From positions 124,001 to 188,000 of the forward strand of contig NZ_CP112973.1 of assembly GCF_026410925.1 (NCBI RefSeq): a stretch of DNA of 64,000 bases. The letters run 5' to 3'. Source of the stretch: Halovenus salina. GTDB lineage: Archaea; Halobacteriota; Halobacteria; Halobacteriales; Haloarculaceae. Position 1 is the first letter of the stretch, and each line of letters begins with the position of its first letter. Both the position numbers and the translations under genes were made by a program. Positions 54,888 through 63,243 of this stretch are shown one piece after another. The notes under the pieces were generated by a model that was not told the DNA's origin, made no database searches, and saw only the letters and a list, made by a program, of their open reading frames with translations.

Positions 54888-55257
54888 TTGCTCTCCTGTT
54901 GGAAATTATTGACATTTCCCAAACATGCAGTTCTGTAGTTCCCTTCACTAAATGGGCCGGGCATCAACACTCCAATCTCTAAGTGTGTTGCTTCTTTCCA
55001 ATTGCTGTAGACAGAGCTGTTCACTGGTGACTAATTCGTTACCGAAACGTATCATTTTCTCAGTAATTAAATCTGCTGGTGGATCCACGCTCTGTATGAT
55101 TCAGGGCCATTGAGAAGTTTCTAATATGAGATAGGTGGAGTAGTAATCTGAAACTCACAAATCCACGGTTGAAGCACCTCTCAGAAGGGTGTGTTCGGGA
55201 TCTGTGCGGTTGAACACACACCCCACTGTTTCCGTTGAAAACCACACGATAGCGGAC
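54888..55257. other. Intergenic region next to orc, with ORB-like box
   Basis: 370 bp. Near 55219-55243 the minus strand reads TTTTCAACGGAAACAGTGGGGTGTG in two parts: GGAAACAG and TGGGGT correspond to the haloarchaeal ORB core, with a G-run. It is 15 bp beyond the orc stop codon. Upstream at 54950-55080 I see only AT-rich DNA. Only one ORB-like box is clear, so this is a weaker origin candidate than that at 40.6-41.15 kb. Confidence 0.5.
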
Positions 55258-56286
55258 TCATTGCCTCGGCGACGCAGTTGCTGAATCGACGAGCAAATAC
55301 TCTCTATCCCGACTCGTGCCTTCCGCCTTGAGGAGATTGTACTGCTCCATCTTGGACAGGTACGTTCGGACGGTTCGTTTCGTCCGCGGATCGTCAACCT
55401 CCTCGGTATAGCGGTCGTAGATCTCGCTTGGTCCCACGGGGGCATGGTCACGAACAATATCGTAGACAACCCGCTGGTGAGGGGTAAGCGAATCGAGGCT
55501 CTTCTGTCTGATCTGAGCGCGGGCATCCTCTGCAGCATTTTGAAGGATGCCGTCGGTAATCCGCTCACAATTTTCGCGGTTGGCCGTGCTTGCGGCCGTG
55601 CGGAGGATGCCAATCGCGAGGCGGGCATCGCCAGCGGCTGCATCTGCAATCTGGTAGAGTTGGTCGTCGGTGATGACGTCCTCGTTGAGGCCCCATTTTG
55701 CACGAGCACTTAGGATGTCGTACAACTGCTCGTCGTGGTACTTGTCCATGCGGACGTGTTCGCTGGAGCGCAGTCGACTTACGAGCCGGTCGTCGACGCG
55801 TCCAAACAGCTCTTCCTCTTTGTTTGCGATACAGATGATACCGAACTGTGGGAGGCTGTGGAGGTCGTAGATGACGCTCGGGTCTTCGAGTTGGTCAGCC
55901 TCGTCGAGGATGACGACCGTTCGAGGGCCGTCGTGCTGCTGGAGCCGGTCAATGAGCTCGTCGTGGGGTGTTGACTGACGGTGGATGTCGACGGTTGTCC
56001 CAAGTTCATCGAGGATTTGGTAGAGCGTTCGGAATCGGGTATAATTGCGCCAGCAGTTGACGTACGTTGTCTTGATATCGAGGACCTCCTCGCGCAGGCG
56101 TTCCGTGACGAACTTCGAGACGCACGTCTTTCCTGTTCCGCTAGGTCCCGTCACGATAGCGGTGTCAGCCGGCTCGTCGTTCGTAATGGGTTCGAGAACG
56201 CTGGAGAGGAGAGTCACCTCGCTCTCGCGATGCTCAACTTCGCGGGGGACGAATCCGGCTCGGAGGACGCGAGCATCACGTATCAT
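55258..56286 (-). CDS. orc: Orc1/Cdc6 replication initiator
   Basis: 342 residues with an intact AAA+ module: Walker A IVTGPSGTGKTCVSKFV, Walker B TVVILDEADQLED, sensor 1 FGIICIANKEEELFGRVDDRL, sensor 2 GDARLAIGILRTAAS, and a C-terminal winged helix (LTPHQRVVYDIVRDHAPVGPSEIYDRY, TVRTYLSKMEQYNLL). These proteins bind ORB sites and load the helicase. It is the only complete initiator in the window. A single ORB-like box follows its stop codon. Confidence 0.93.
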   Translation of the reverse strand: MIRDARVLRAGFVPREVEHRESEVTLLSSVLEPITNDEPADTAIVTGPSGTGKTCVSKFVTERLREEVLDIKTTYVNCWRNYTRFRTLYQILDELGTTVDIHRQSTPHDELIDRLQQHDGPRTVVILDEADQLEDPSVIYDLHSLPQFGIICIANKEEELFGRVDDRLVSRLRSSEHVRMDKYHDEQLYDILSARAKWGLNEDVITDDQLYQIADAAAGDARLAIGILRTAASTANRENCERITDGILQNAAEDARAQIRQKSLDSLTPHQRVVYDIVRDHAPVGPSEIYDRYTEEVDDPRTKRTVRTYLSKMEQYNLLKAEGTSRDREYLLVDSATASPRQ

Positions 56287-56480
56287 CTCTGGTTGACAGG
56301 GTGTTTTCTGAGCAACTCATATAATGCTAGGTGGGTCGCTTCCGGAAAGGTACGACGTAGCAGCGTGATTGAGTGAAATCCCTGTGCGGTTGCGTGGTTC
56401 TCGTTATGAAACGCGATAGTTCCCGGAAATACGGCTACTTCTCATTTCTCGATCTCTATAGTCTGGAATAGAATATCAAC

Positions 56481-56696
56481 TTGAGATCCGCTTCTGTCGC
56501 GACGGGGGATGAACGCTGGGCGGCGACCTTCCGGTCGCACGCCCAGCTCCTCCTCCACGAGTTGGGGGAGTACCTCGGTTACTCGGCGCCACCGCTGTTA
56601 GAACGACTGATCGAAGATGCACAGAAGATTCACCAGCAACGACCAATCTTACAGGAGAGACTCACTGCCGCTACACAGCCGAGAGGTGAGGCTTAG
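56481..56696 (+). CDS. Short ORF, unknown, probable remnant
   Basis: 71 codons starting at TTG; no ATG or GTG in frame. RWAATFRSHAQLLLHELGEYLGY, then APPLLERLIEDAQKIHQQRPILQERL, is clearly haloarchaeal-like coding sequence. The missing start suggests that the 5' end has been lost. No family recognised. Directly after it, MKERLKSIQSEIEELQALGL (56734-56802) is a second tiny coiled-coil frame of unclear status. Confidence 0.35.
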   Translation: MRSASVATGDERWAATFRSHAQLLLHELGEYLGYSAPPLLERLIEDAQKIHQQRPILQERLTAATQPRGEA

Positions 56697-57536
56697 CTAA
56701 AGACCAATGCTCCGCAATTGAAGCAGAGGGGGACATGAAAGAGCGACTCAAGAGCATCCAAAGTGAGATCGAGGAACTCCAAGCACTCGGCCTGGATATT
56801 TGAATCTTTCTCTGGACTTTTTTTATGTATAATCGGTTTGTTGGAGTGATTTATTGAACTCATAAACAAAATGGAAAAACCACATATGACGATCACAGTA
56901 CAATCCAATTCTGCGGCTTTTAAAAAAGAACTCGACCGAGTTGGGTACTTTGACCGGGAAAATGAGCCCCTGCGGTAGGGTTGCATTCTCAATTTGGCCC
57001 GCCGTTGCGGGGGTGTTGAAATTCTTTTAAGTGTTTCTTGCGACAATATGCGTATTGAGGCGGTTCGGTCAGCAGTTCCCCGAAGGGGATCTGGTGGCCA
57101 TTGGCTATCGCGGCCGATCAGCGACCCTTCTCCAAAGCCGTTAGGCTTTGAGCGAATTATTCATCGAAGCTCTACCTGAATTCTCCCACAAAGCCAATTT
57201 GGCTTTGAACTGTCGAGGAACTTCAGAGGGAGCTGCTAAGTCGGTTAATGTAGCGCGTGCGAGAACCCCTTCCGGGGTTTGTTCGGAGGTGTCTCATTGT
57301 GGAGAATTCGTATCTTCACCACGCGTGCACGACTCGCGCGCTACCCTCTGACAGCGTTTAACGAGTACTCAGCACCGCCTTCCTTCTCGAAGAGAACTCA
57401 CTGACTCAGTGCCCAGTCCGCTTCGTCAGTGGCTCTTCTGACTGACTTTGTGTCCCACGCCCAGTGGCGACACTGTCGATACGTCCGCGATACTTAGCTG
57501 AGTCTCACCGTCGCCGTTGAGAGCGTTACAGCACCT
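56697..57536. other. Long gene-poor stretch with structured RNA candidate
   Basis: 840 bp without a convincing gene. 56697-57059 contains AT-rich DNA and a Gly/G-run (ccgccgttgcgggggtgttg). 57060-57360 is unusually rich in hairpins and is listed separately. Frames here have few haloarchaeal coding features. Confidence 0.55.
57060..57360. ncRNA. Candidate structured non-coding RNA (unassigned)
   Basis: Dense nested complementarity. CAGAGG (57224-57229) pairs CCTCTG (57345-57350). GTAGCGCGtgCGAG (57250-57263) pairs CTCGCGCGCTAC (57333-57344), with a 2-nt bulge. Inside are AACCCC-ttcc-GGGGTT (57264-57279) and GTGGAGA/TCTTCAC (57299-57319). Upstream are CCCC-gaa-GGGG (57078-57088) and two near-identical hairpins CAAAGCC...GGCTTTG (57133-57150, 57189-57207). 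No known RNA family (RNase P, SRP, tRNA) matches what I can see. Orientation is unknown; could equally be a DNA element such as a partition or recombination site. Confidence 0.4.
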
Positions 57537-57932
57537 ATGTTCGATGCAAACCACTACACGCATGACCAGTCGTACGTTCCACAGATTAACCGACCGCACG
57601 CACCCGAGCAGTGGCGGACCCGGACGCCCGCCGGACTCACGCTCGTAGAGGCATGGAAGCAGGCAGTCCCGATCCATGCGCCGGACTGCGATGCCGACAG
57701 TACCCGTCTGTATGCACCGTACGATGCGCTCCTCGTTGAGCGCTCGGGGGTTCTCAGGACGGTGTTGAACAACGACGGCCGCGTCGAAACAGACGGTCTG
57801 TCGACCTGTGCAAATTGCGACGGCCTGTATGATCCTCTTCGGACAGAGGGAAGCTGCCGGTGGTGTGGAGCACCGTTTCCAAGCCAGCGGACGACAGCCG
57901 GCGTAACGTTGGTCCGTGGAGGTGAGCAGTGA
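57537..57932 (+). CDS. Zinc-ribbon protein of a small plasmid operon
   Basis: 131 residues. A C-terminal Cys4 ribbon, TCANCDGLYDP then SCRWCGAPFPSQR, follows an N-terminal 95-residue domain of unknown type (APEQWRTRTPAGLTLVEAWKQAVPI, RLYAPYDALLVERSGVLRTVLNND). It starts 105 bp after a structured non-coding region and overlaps the next gene by one base of its stop, so both are one operon. No family name known to me. Confidence 0.7.
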   Translation: MFDANHYTHDQSYVPQINRPHAPEQWRTRTPAGLTLVEAWKQAVPIHAPDCDADSTRLYAPYDALLVERSGVLRTVLNNDGRVETDGLSTCANCDGLYDPLRTEGSCRWCGAPFPSQRTTAGVTLVRGGEQ

Positions 57933-58234
57933 TGAGCGGACCTCCAACAGTCGATCTCGGTGATCTTGACGGTACGCACGGATGGGTGAAGACGAAGGGG
58001 TTCGTCAACTGGACCGAAGATGTCGCCTCTTATCAGCCCCGACAGCGTGTAAAACTCGGTGACGATACGAGTCGGGACGGTGTCGTCTGCACGGTCTGGA
58101 CAGGAGATATTACTCTTGAGGAGGGTGTTGGGTACTACTTCGGCGGCGTGGACGACACCTACGATGAGCGCGAGGAAATTCAACTCAAACTGTTCGAGGG
58201 GTCGTGGGCGAACGAGTTCTGGCGGCGGGAGTAA
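57932..58234 (+). CDS. Small OB-fold-like protein, unknown
   Basis: 100 residues from the ATG overlapping the zinc-ribbon gene stop; a GTG one codon earlier is possible. Pattern WVKTKGFVNWTEDVASYQPR, RVKLGDDTSRDGVVCTVWTGDITLEEGVGYYFGG alternates beta strands as in an OB-fold, and the end LFEGSWANEFWRRE is amphipathic. Predicted nucleic-acid or protein-binding small protein coupled to the zinc-ribbon gene. Function unknown. Confidence 0.6.
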   Translation: MSGPPTVDLGDLDGTHGWVKTKGFVNWTEDVASYQPRQRVKLGDDTSRDGVVCTVWTGDITLEEGVGYYFGGVDDTYDEREEIQLKLFEGSWANEFWRRE

Positions 58235-58325
58235 CCGATAACACTGTATTATTCTGACTCACGATAACACAGACGCGAACGGTCGACGGTATCGAAGCGG
58301 CGGTGGACACATCATTGGAGAGTCG

Positions 58326-58490
58326 ATGCCTGGGACGATTGGAGATGCCGAACGGGCGCTTCACGATGCAGACGGACACACACCAGCAGTGAATAAAGAC
58401 ATCAAGGTCCCGAGCACTGAAACAGAGGAAGGCACAGAGTCAGTAACTACCGGAGATGCCGACGTAAAAGAGTTGTTACAGCGGCTATAA
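58326..58490 (+). CDS. 54-residue acidic protein
   Basis: ATG at 58326 gives MPGTIGDAERALHDADGHTP and runs to VKELLQRL and the TAA at 58488. It is probably disordered and acidic with an amphipathic C-terminal helix. It follows the OB-fold-like gene after 91 bp and may be the third gene of the operon. Small but of regular codon pattern. Function unknown. Confidence 0.45.
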   Translation: MPGTIGDAERALHDADGHTPAVNKDIKVPSTETEEGTESVTTGDADVKELLQRL

Positions 58491-58520
58491 GATCGGCCCG
58501 CTCTCGGCGTACTTGACCGG

Positions 58521-59009
58521 TCAGCGACCGACCCTGTCCACGATGTGTCGCCAGATGCGGCGTATGCTATCCACGAACCCGTAATCTAAATCAGACGTGT
58601 TCACTGTTGAACCGGACATACCGGTCTTCTCAGAGTTTGCAAGTTCACGACGAAGGCGTCCAACTCGTCTTTGCTGTGTACCCCGGTATTCGTTGAGATA
58701 CTGTATCAACTCGGCTCTTGTTTGATCGCTCAACTTCGCCGAGACACTATGGCTCGTGAATGCGGAGTAGACGTTCGCGCTCTTGGTGGTAGAAGTACTC
58801 CCGCCACCTGTCGAAATCAAACCGACATCGTACATTGCCCAGACGAATTTAGTAGGTACGGTATCCCCGTCTTTGTATCCAGTATCGGTGAAGATCCTGC
58901 CAGCCAAATCAGATACTTGCAGTGTGATTGGAGCGCCAGCACCGACATTTGCCTGAATATAGTAGCCTGTCTGTGACGATGTTGGCACGTACTGTCGGAG
59001 AGTAGGCAT
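58521..59009 (-). CDS. Hypothetical protein, Ser/Thr-rich
   Basis: 162 residues from MPTLRQYVPTSSQTGYYIQA; a start five codons earlier is possible. The first half is beta-like (YYIQANVGAGAPITLQVSDL, FTDTGYKDGDTVPTKFVWAMYDVGLI). The second half contains a helical, basic segment (RAELIQYLNEYRGTQQRRVGRLRRELANSE). No membrane segment or signal peptide. Not recognised. Confidence 0.5.
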   Translation of the reverse strand: MPTLRQYVPTSSQTGYYIQANVGAGAPITLQVSDLAGRIFTDTGYKDGDTVPTKFVWAMYDVGLISTGGGSTSTTKSANVYSAFTSHSVSAKLSDQTRAELIQYLNEYRGTQQRRVGRLRRELANSEKTGMSGSTVNTSDLDYGFVDSIRRIWRHIVDRVGR

Positions 59010-59197
59010 AACTGATAGATTCAAGCCACACGTAAGCGAGTAGTGATATTGTCCAAGAATTTGGGTGTGGATATGATTTTCCGAGAGATTCAGAAAAGCA
59101 TCCGGGGCTGGTTTGTCCTAATTGTGGGCGAGACCACCTCAAGAGGTACGCAGGAATTCTGGGGTACCTCAGTGTAGAGAAATTTGATGAAACATAA

Positions 59198-59809
59198 GTG
59201 AAACTCGTTGAATCCGGGGAGCTGTTAGAAGAGGTCTCATTCTCTGCATACGAAGCGAACGAACTTCGGCTGCTCCTTGAACAGCGTCAAGAAGTCGCAT
59301 TCCACGATGATGTCCTCGAAGATGGCGTCATCGGGATGTGTGCTGCATTTGGGGCAAAAGACTCCGGTGACGCCCGGAAGGCACTCGATCTCCTTTTGAG
59401 GGCTGGCGACATTGCTCGTGAGAATGATGCTGAGTCAGTCACCGAAGAACACGTCCGGCAGGCGCGCAACCGCCTGCAACGTGACCAAGTGGTCGAGGGA
59501 ATTCGAAACTATTCAGAGCATAGCCAGCTCGTCCTTTACGCTCTTCTCCAGCTTGAGAAACGTAGGGAGACGCCAGCACGGACGAGTGAAATCCTCGATA
59601 TGTACCAGTCGATTGCGACCAGGAAAGCTCTCTCATCCGTCCCCGAGCGTTCTGTTCGTGACTATCTCACCGAACTGAACCAACTCGGTATTATCTCGTC
59701 AGAAGAGTACAATCAAAGCAAAGGTGGAGGCAAGTACAAGAAACACGAACTGGTTCAGTCTGTCTCAAGTGTGGAGAATGGATTGTCGATTCTTCTTGAT
59801 TCTGAATAG
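59198..59809 (+). pseudogene. Orc1/Cdc6 C-terminal fragment
   Basis: 203 codons from a GTG. SFSAYEANELRLLLEQRQEVAFHDDVLED, then KDSGDARKALDLLLRAGDIAREN is the sensor-2/lid region, and RNRLQRDQVVEGIRNYSEHSQLVLYALLQLEKRR with SVRDYLTELNQLGIIS the winged helix. The whole nucleotide-binding half (Walker A, B, sensor 1) is missing. It cannot be an initiator but could still bind ORB DNA. This is the third orc sequence in the window. Confidence 0.82.
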
Positions 59810-60096
59810 TGCTCCTCTGTTGTTATCGAATCAATCTCAACCGGTCAGCTGCTGTGTGGACTGGCCGATCACAGTTTATCCGATAAACCGTGGATTGCTG
59901 TATTCTTTCTGTCCGGGTATAAAACGGAGACATCGCGCTGTGGACTGACTGCTGAGGGAACTACCCGATAAGACTGATATTTGTACTGGTATGCAAGATG
60001 GAGGACGCGTATGCAGCACTCAATCGTGATTAACGTAAGAAACTTCTTGACGAGAACTGGGATAAATTTAATATTTCAGGCAGGAGTCCAGCAGGT
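59810..60096. other. Intergenic region with a repeated leader-like block
   Basis: 287 bp. 59937-60018 resembles 51669-51752 in order and spacing of its ends. It includes a 27-bp family copy (59992-60018, TGCAAGATGGAGGACGCGTA, right arm decayed) 79 bp upstream of the next gene. Otherwise AT-rich; no gene. Confidence 0.5.
59992..60018 (+). repeat. Left-arm copy of the 27-bp palindrome family
   Basis: Shares the first 20 bases with the copies at 18467 and, more loosely, 51726; right arm TGCAGCA instead of TCTTGCA. Placed 79 bp upstream of the gene at 60097. Confidence 0.45.
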
Positions 60097-60393
60097 ATGG
60101 TCCAAGACCTCGTAATTAGTGCACGCGAAGCACCCCGGGATTTCCCCGATGCGCTTCCACAAGTCCCGCCAACGGCTGATGAAATCACTCAACTGCTAGA
60201 ACTGTGGACAAATGTTGTCCATATTGGCTCATTGCGCTATGAGGATTGGAATGAAGTGCAACGGAGCGAATATATGATATGGACCACGGACGACAACCGG
60301 CAATTTCGAGTGATCTGGGACTCTGATGCCAACGCATTCTGGACATGTGAACGGACCAATCCATTACCTGATACCGGAACGCAATTCGGGTAA
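60097..60393 (+). CDS. Small hypothetical protein
   Basis: 98 residues. An acidic N-terminus (PRDFPDALPQVPPTADEITQLLELWTNV) is followed by a W/Y-rich beta stretch (SLRYEDWNEVQRSEYMIWTTDDNRQFRVIWDSDANAFWTCERTN). The Trp pattern suggests a small sandwich or regulatory fold, but I cannot name it. Alone, preceded by the 27-bp repeat. Confidence 0.6.
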   Translation: MVQDLVISAREAPRDFPDALPQVPPTADEITQLLELWTNVVHIGSLRYEDWNEVQRSEYMIWTTDDNRQFRVIWDSDANAFWTCERTNPLPDTGTQFG

Positions 60394-60662
60394 ATAACTT
60401 AATCTACCGTTGTAAAAGCGAATAACAGGGAGGCAAAAAGTCAATCTGGACGAGGGGTGCGTTTACATCATCAGAAGATACGTACGAATCCATAGAAGGC
60501 AGAGCAGTAGATGACTTGAGAGATGGATTACTCGGTGCCGTATGGATCCTCTGATTGTGTGGGTGCAACTCATCGTGCGCTTTCTATCGTTCTGATGTCC
60601 TACGTCCAAAGGATGTGATATGAATACTTATTTAAATATAGCCTGGGACCACGTTATACACT

Positions 60663-61238
60663 ATGTCTCGGACAGGACCCGGATACGTAGAGTCGGAAGC
60701 AGAGCTATTCGCTGACCTCGAGCGTAAAGAAGAGAATGGCGAAATCTCTGAAAGGACTGCTAACGCATTCAGAGAGCTCTACGAATTTGCTAAAGAAATC
60801 GGTGACGAGGTTCAGATTGGGGAAGCAAAAAACGCTAATTTCCAGGTAAAAGTTGATGCACACCAAGGAGAGTCTCCATCTGACACGAGCGTTTTCACTG
60901 CAAACGTCAACGGAAAATTGAAGATTTGGCCTGCAATGATGGTCATCAAGAACGACGCCGGACTCGACTCAGTGGAATGGGAAAAAGAAGACTACGACGA
61001 ATTTGAACGGGCATTCCATTCCCTGAAAGGAGTCCCACGAGACTCGAAATCAATTAAGTTTGAGACATTCGCGTCGAAAACAGATAGAGACGAATTCATG
61101 TCGATGGTCGATGAGTTTGTTACGATTTGTCAAGAGATTCGCATCGGCTACGTAGGAGGAAGAATCCGACGCAGCGACACTCTTCGAAAGAGATCTTCTA
61201 AATCGTACATACTCTTTCTGGCAGTTTCTCTTTCTTAA
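60663..61238 (+). CDS. Hypothetical protein, 191 aa
   Basis: A lysine-rich and glutamate-rich protein (AELFADLERKEENGEISERTANAFRELYEFAKEIG) with an alternating beta region (VFTANVNGKLKIWPAMMVIKN, DEFERAFHSLKGVPRDSKSIKF). The higher Lys/Glu ratio and AT content differ from neighbours, which suggests recent acquisition. It ends six bases before the terminal repeat of the ISH3 copy, and its last 25 residues (RRIRRSDTLRKRSSKSYILFLAVS) look frame-altered. The original C-terminus may have been cut off by the insertion. Confidence 0.6.
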   Translation: MSRTGPGYVESEAELFADLERKEENGEISERTANAFRELYEFAKEIGDEVQIGEAKNANFQVKVDAHQGESPSDTSVFTANVNGKLKIWPAMMVIKNDAGLDSVEWEKEDYDEFERAFHSLKGVPRDSKSIKFETFASKTDRDEFMSMVDEFVTICQEIRIGYVGGRIRRSDTLRKRSSKSYILFLAVSLS

Positions 61239-61244
61239 ACACCA

Positions 61245-62691
61245 TCGGTACTTCACGAACAGCGTAATCGGTTAGATTGAATCGTTGATTTGACCACGAG
61301 AAAGTGTCTGGATTAGGATGTGTTCAAGCTCCCCAATCCAGACGGTTATCTTTCGGCGTCGGAGGTAAAAGACGTAGCGGAAGAGGTCATCACTCCACTC
61401 CCGTTGCCGGGTGTCGAGGGGAGCCCCCTCGACCCCGGCGATATCTGGCTCGTCGTCATTTTGGCCTGCACCAATCAGACCTCGATTTGGGAAACCTGCA
61501 AGGACACCGACGGAACACCATGCGACGACACCGTCTTGACGTGGCTACATACACTCAATCGGCAGTGGCTCGAATTCGTCGCTAACCTCCTACTCGCTCG
61601 CCTGCTATGACGATTCTCGACGCTGACCGGTCGAGAATCGTCTCCATCGACTTTATCGATAACCCCTACCACGGCGATCACTACGCCGATGAAGGCGAAC
61701 TCTGTTCAATGTCCCCCAAAGATGGGACCACAACGTGTCACCGATACTGTACGGCGTACATCGTTTCCAACGAAAAGCCAGTGACGCTGGCGATGACGTA
61801 CGTCCGCAACGACGAAGACGAGGCCGACGCGGTCGAGCGCGTGCTCGCCCGCGTCGAGAACTATCCCTTCGAAATCGACCTCCTGCTTGCCGACAGCGGG
61901 TTCTACAACGAACGCGTCATCCGCCGTTCCCGTGAGATCGCTGCAACGGTCGTTCACGTTCCCAAGAAAGGTGAGCGCATGAAGGACAAACTCGACGTAC
62001 ACAAGTCGTACATGACGACCTATCGCATGTACAAGGACGAGCGGAGCTCGATCGCGTCTCTACCAGAATGGCGACCGTGGCAAACACGGAGAGGTTGTTC
62101 GGGGCTACGTCGCCTGTGGCGTTGCTGAAAAGTCACCGAAGAAAGTCGAACGCCTCTACAGGAAACGCTCAGGCATCGAGACGAGTTACCGGTTGCTTCG
62201 GCAAGCACGAGGGATCACGACAACGCGTGATCCCGTCGTGCGATTTGCGATAATGCTCGTCGCGGCACTGCTGGAGAATCTGTGGCTCGTGCTCCGATGG
62301 GCGGTCGTCGCCCGCCCGCGGCGGGGCGGGCGCGACCTCCCGGAGGAGTTCACGTTCAAGACGTTCTGTGACTGGATTCGGAACGAACTCGAAGACGAGT
62401 TAGAGCGACGCTGGTACGTCGAGGCGAACGGTGTGGGTGTTCCTGAGACGTACGGCTCGGTGGCAGCCGCGGGCTGACCGCGGTCAGCCCACGGCCTGTC
62501 CGAGGATCCGTCAGCGACAGCTCTCTGCAGCACCGGCGTAAAATTGCCTGTTCTCGTCCGTTTGGTGTGGTAGCTCGTTTCTGCCGTCCGTTCTTTCACA
62601 GTGGTTGCGAGAATCTCCCCAAAATCATACAGAAAGTGATTCGTTTGTGGCGTTCAGATCACGCTGTGTCGACTCGTTCGTGAAGTACCGA
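61245..62691 (+). mobile_element. ISH3-family element, copy B (decayed)
   Basis: Terminal repeat TCGGTACTTCACGAAC at 61245-61260 and its complement at 62676-62691, as in copy A. It is inverted relative to copy A and nearly identical apart from small deletions. No flanking duplication was recognised. 1,447 bp against 1,471 bp for copy A. Confidence 0.87.
61320..62477 (+). pseudogene. ISH3-family transposase, copy B, two deletions
   Basis: The reading starts normally (FKLPNPDGYLSASEVKD). At 61604 a one-base deletion (CCTGCTATG for CCTAGCTATG) gives a premature stop after LLLARL. Another short deletion near 62040-62070 removes part of DSERELQIPLAVAVSYQ. The three pieces match copy A's protein otherwise, including SIDFIDN, LLLADSGFY and RSGIETSYR. 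It cannot make an active transposase. Confidence 0.87.
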
Positions 62692-62721
62692 ATGTGCGGT
62701 TGAAAATAATATATTGACGAA

Positions 62722-63243
62722 TTAGGTGAATCCAGCGATGAGCAACTGAATAAATGCAAAGAGTATCAGCACAATCGACGTGAAGATTAGGGCCTTCTGT
62801 AGACGTTTTGGGTTCCGGATTGACGCCTTGTAATGTGACCGGTCCCACACACTGAAACTGTACGCTGGGTCGTAGCTGGGAGACCTCCCTGGCCTCAGTG
62901 TTCGGAATCCATCTTCGCTCCCAGATGCACCGGCTGCCCCGATACCTACAGTTCCGTGCCCCTCATACGCGAGAAGTTTGTTCCCGATAATTACTGTCTC
63001 GGTGTCGCCATCTTCGAGCGGCCCGAATTGCCTTGTCCCTTCGTGAACAATTTGCGTTGGATCAGTCGTGATACTCCACGAGAACTCACTGTCACCGTCG
63101 AAGTCGTACTCCGAACCATCATTCTCGATGGTAACCTCAAATTCAGGGGCCTGGTCAGTGAAGTAGACGGGGTCCGGCTTCTCGACGGGCTCGACCCTGA
63201 AGGTTAGCCCTTCGAACATTGTTACTTCTTGTGAGGCGGGCAT
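62722..63243 (-). CDS. Membrane-anchored beta-domain protein
   Basis: 173 residues from MPASQEVTMFEGLTF; MFEGLTF at 63219 is an alternative. Residues 10-110 form a beta-sandwich of CARDB-like character (VYFTDQAPEFEVTIENDGSEYDFDG, FSWSITTDPTQIVHEG). The C-terminus is a single membrane helix (ALIFTSIVLILFAFIQLLIAGF) preceded by a basic segment. No signal peptide, so it may be tail-anchored. Function unknown. Confidence 0.6.
   Translation of the reverse strand: MPASQEVTMFEGLTFRVEPVEKPDPVYFTDQAPEFEVTIENDGSEYDFDGDSEFSWSITTDPTQIVHEGTRQFGPLEDGDTETVIIGNKLLAYEGHGTVGIGAAGASGSEDGFRTLRPGRSPSYDPAYSFSVWDRSHYKASIRNPKRLQKALIFTSIVLILFAFIQLLIAGFT

Noticed and set aside
57000-57350. Repeated short hairpins read as a possible CRISPR array
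   Set aside because: Repeat units are not identical or regularly spaced, there are no spacers of constant length, and no cas genes are in the window.
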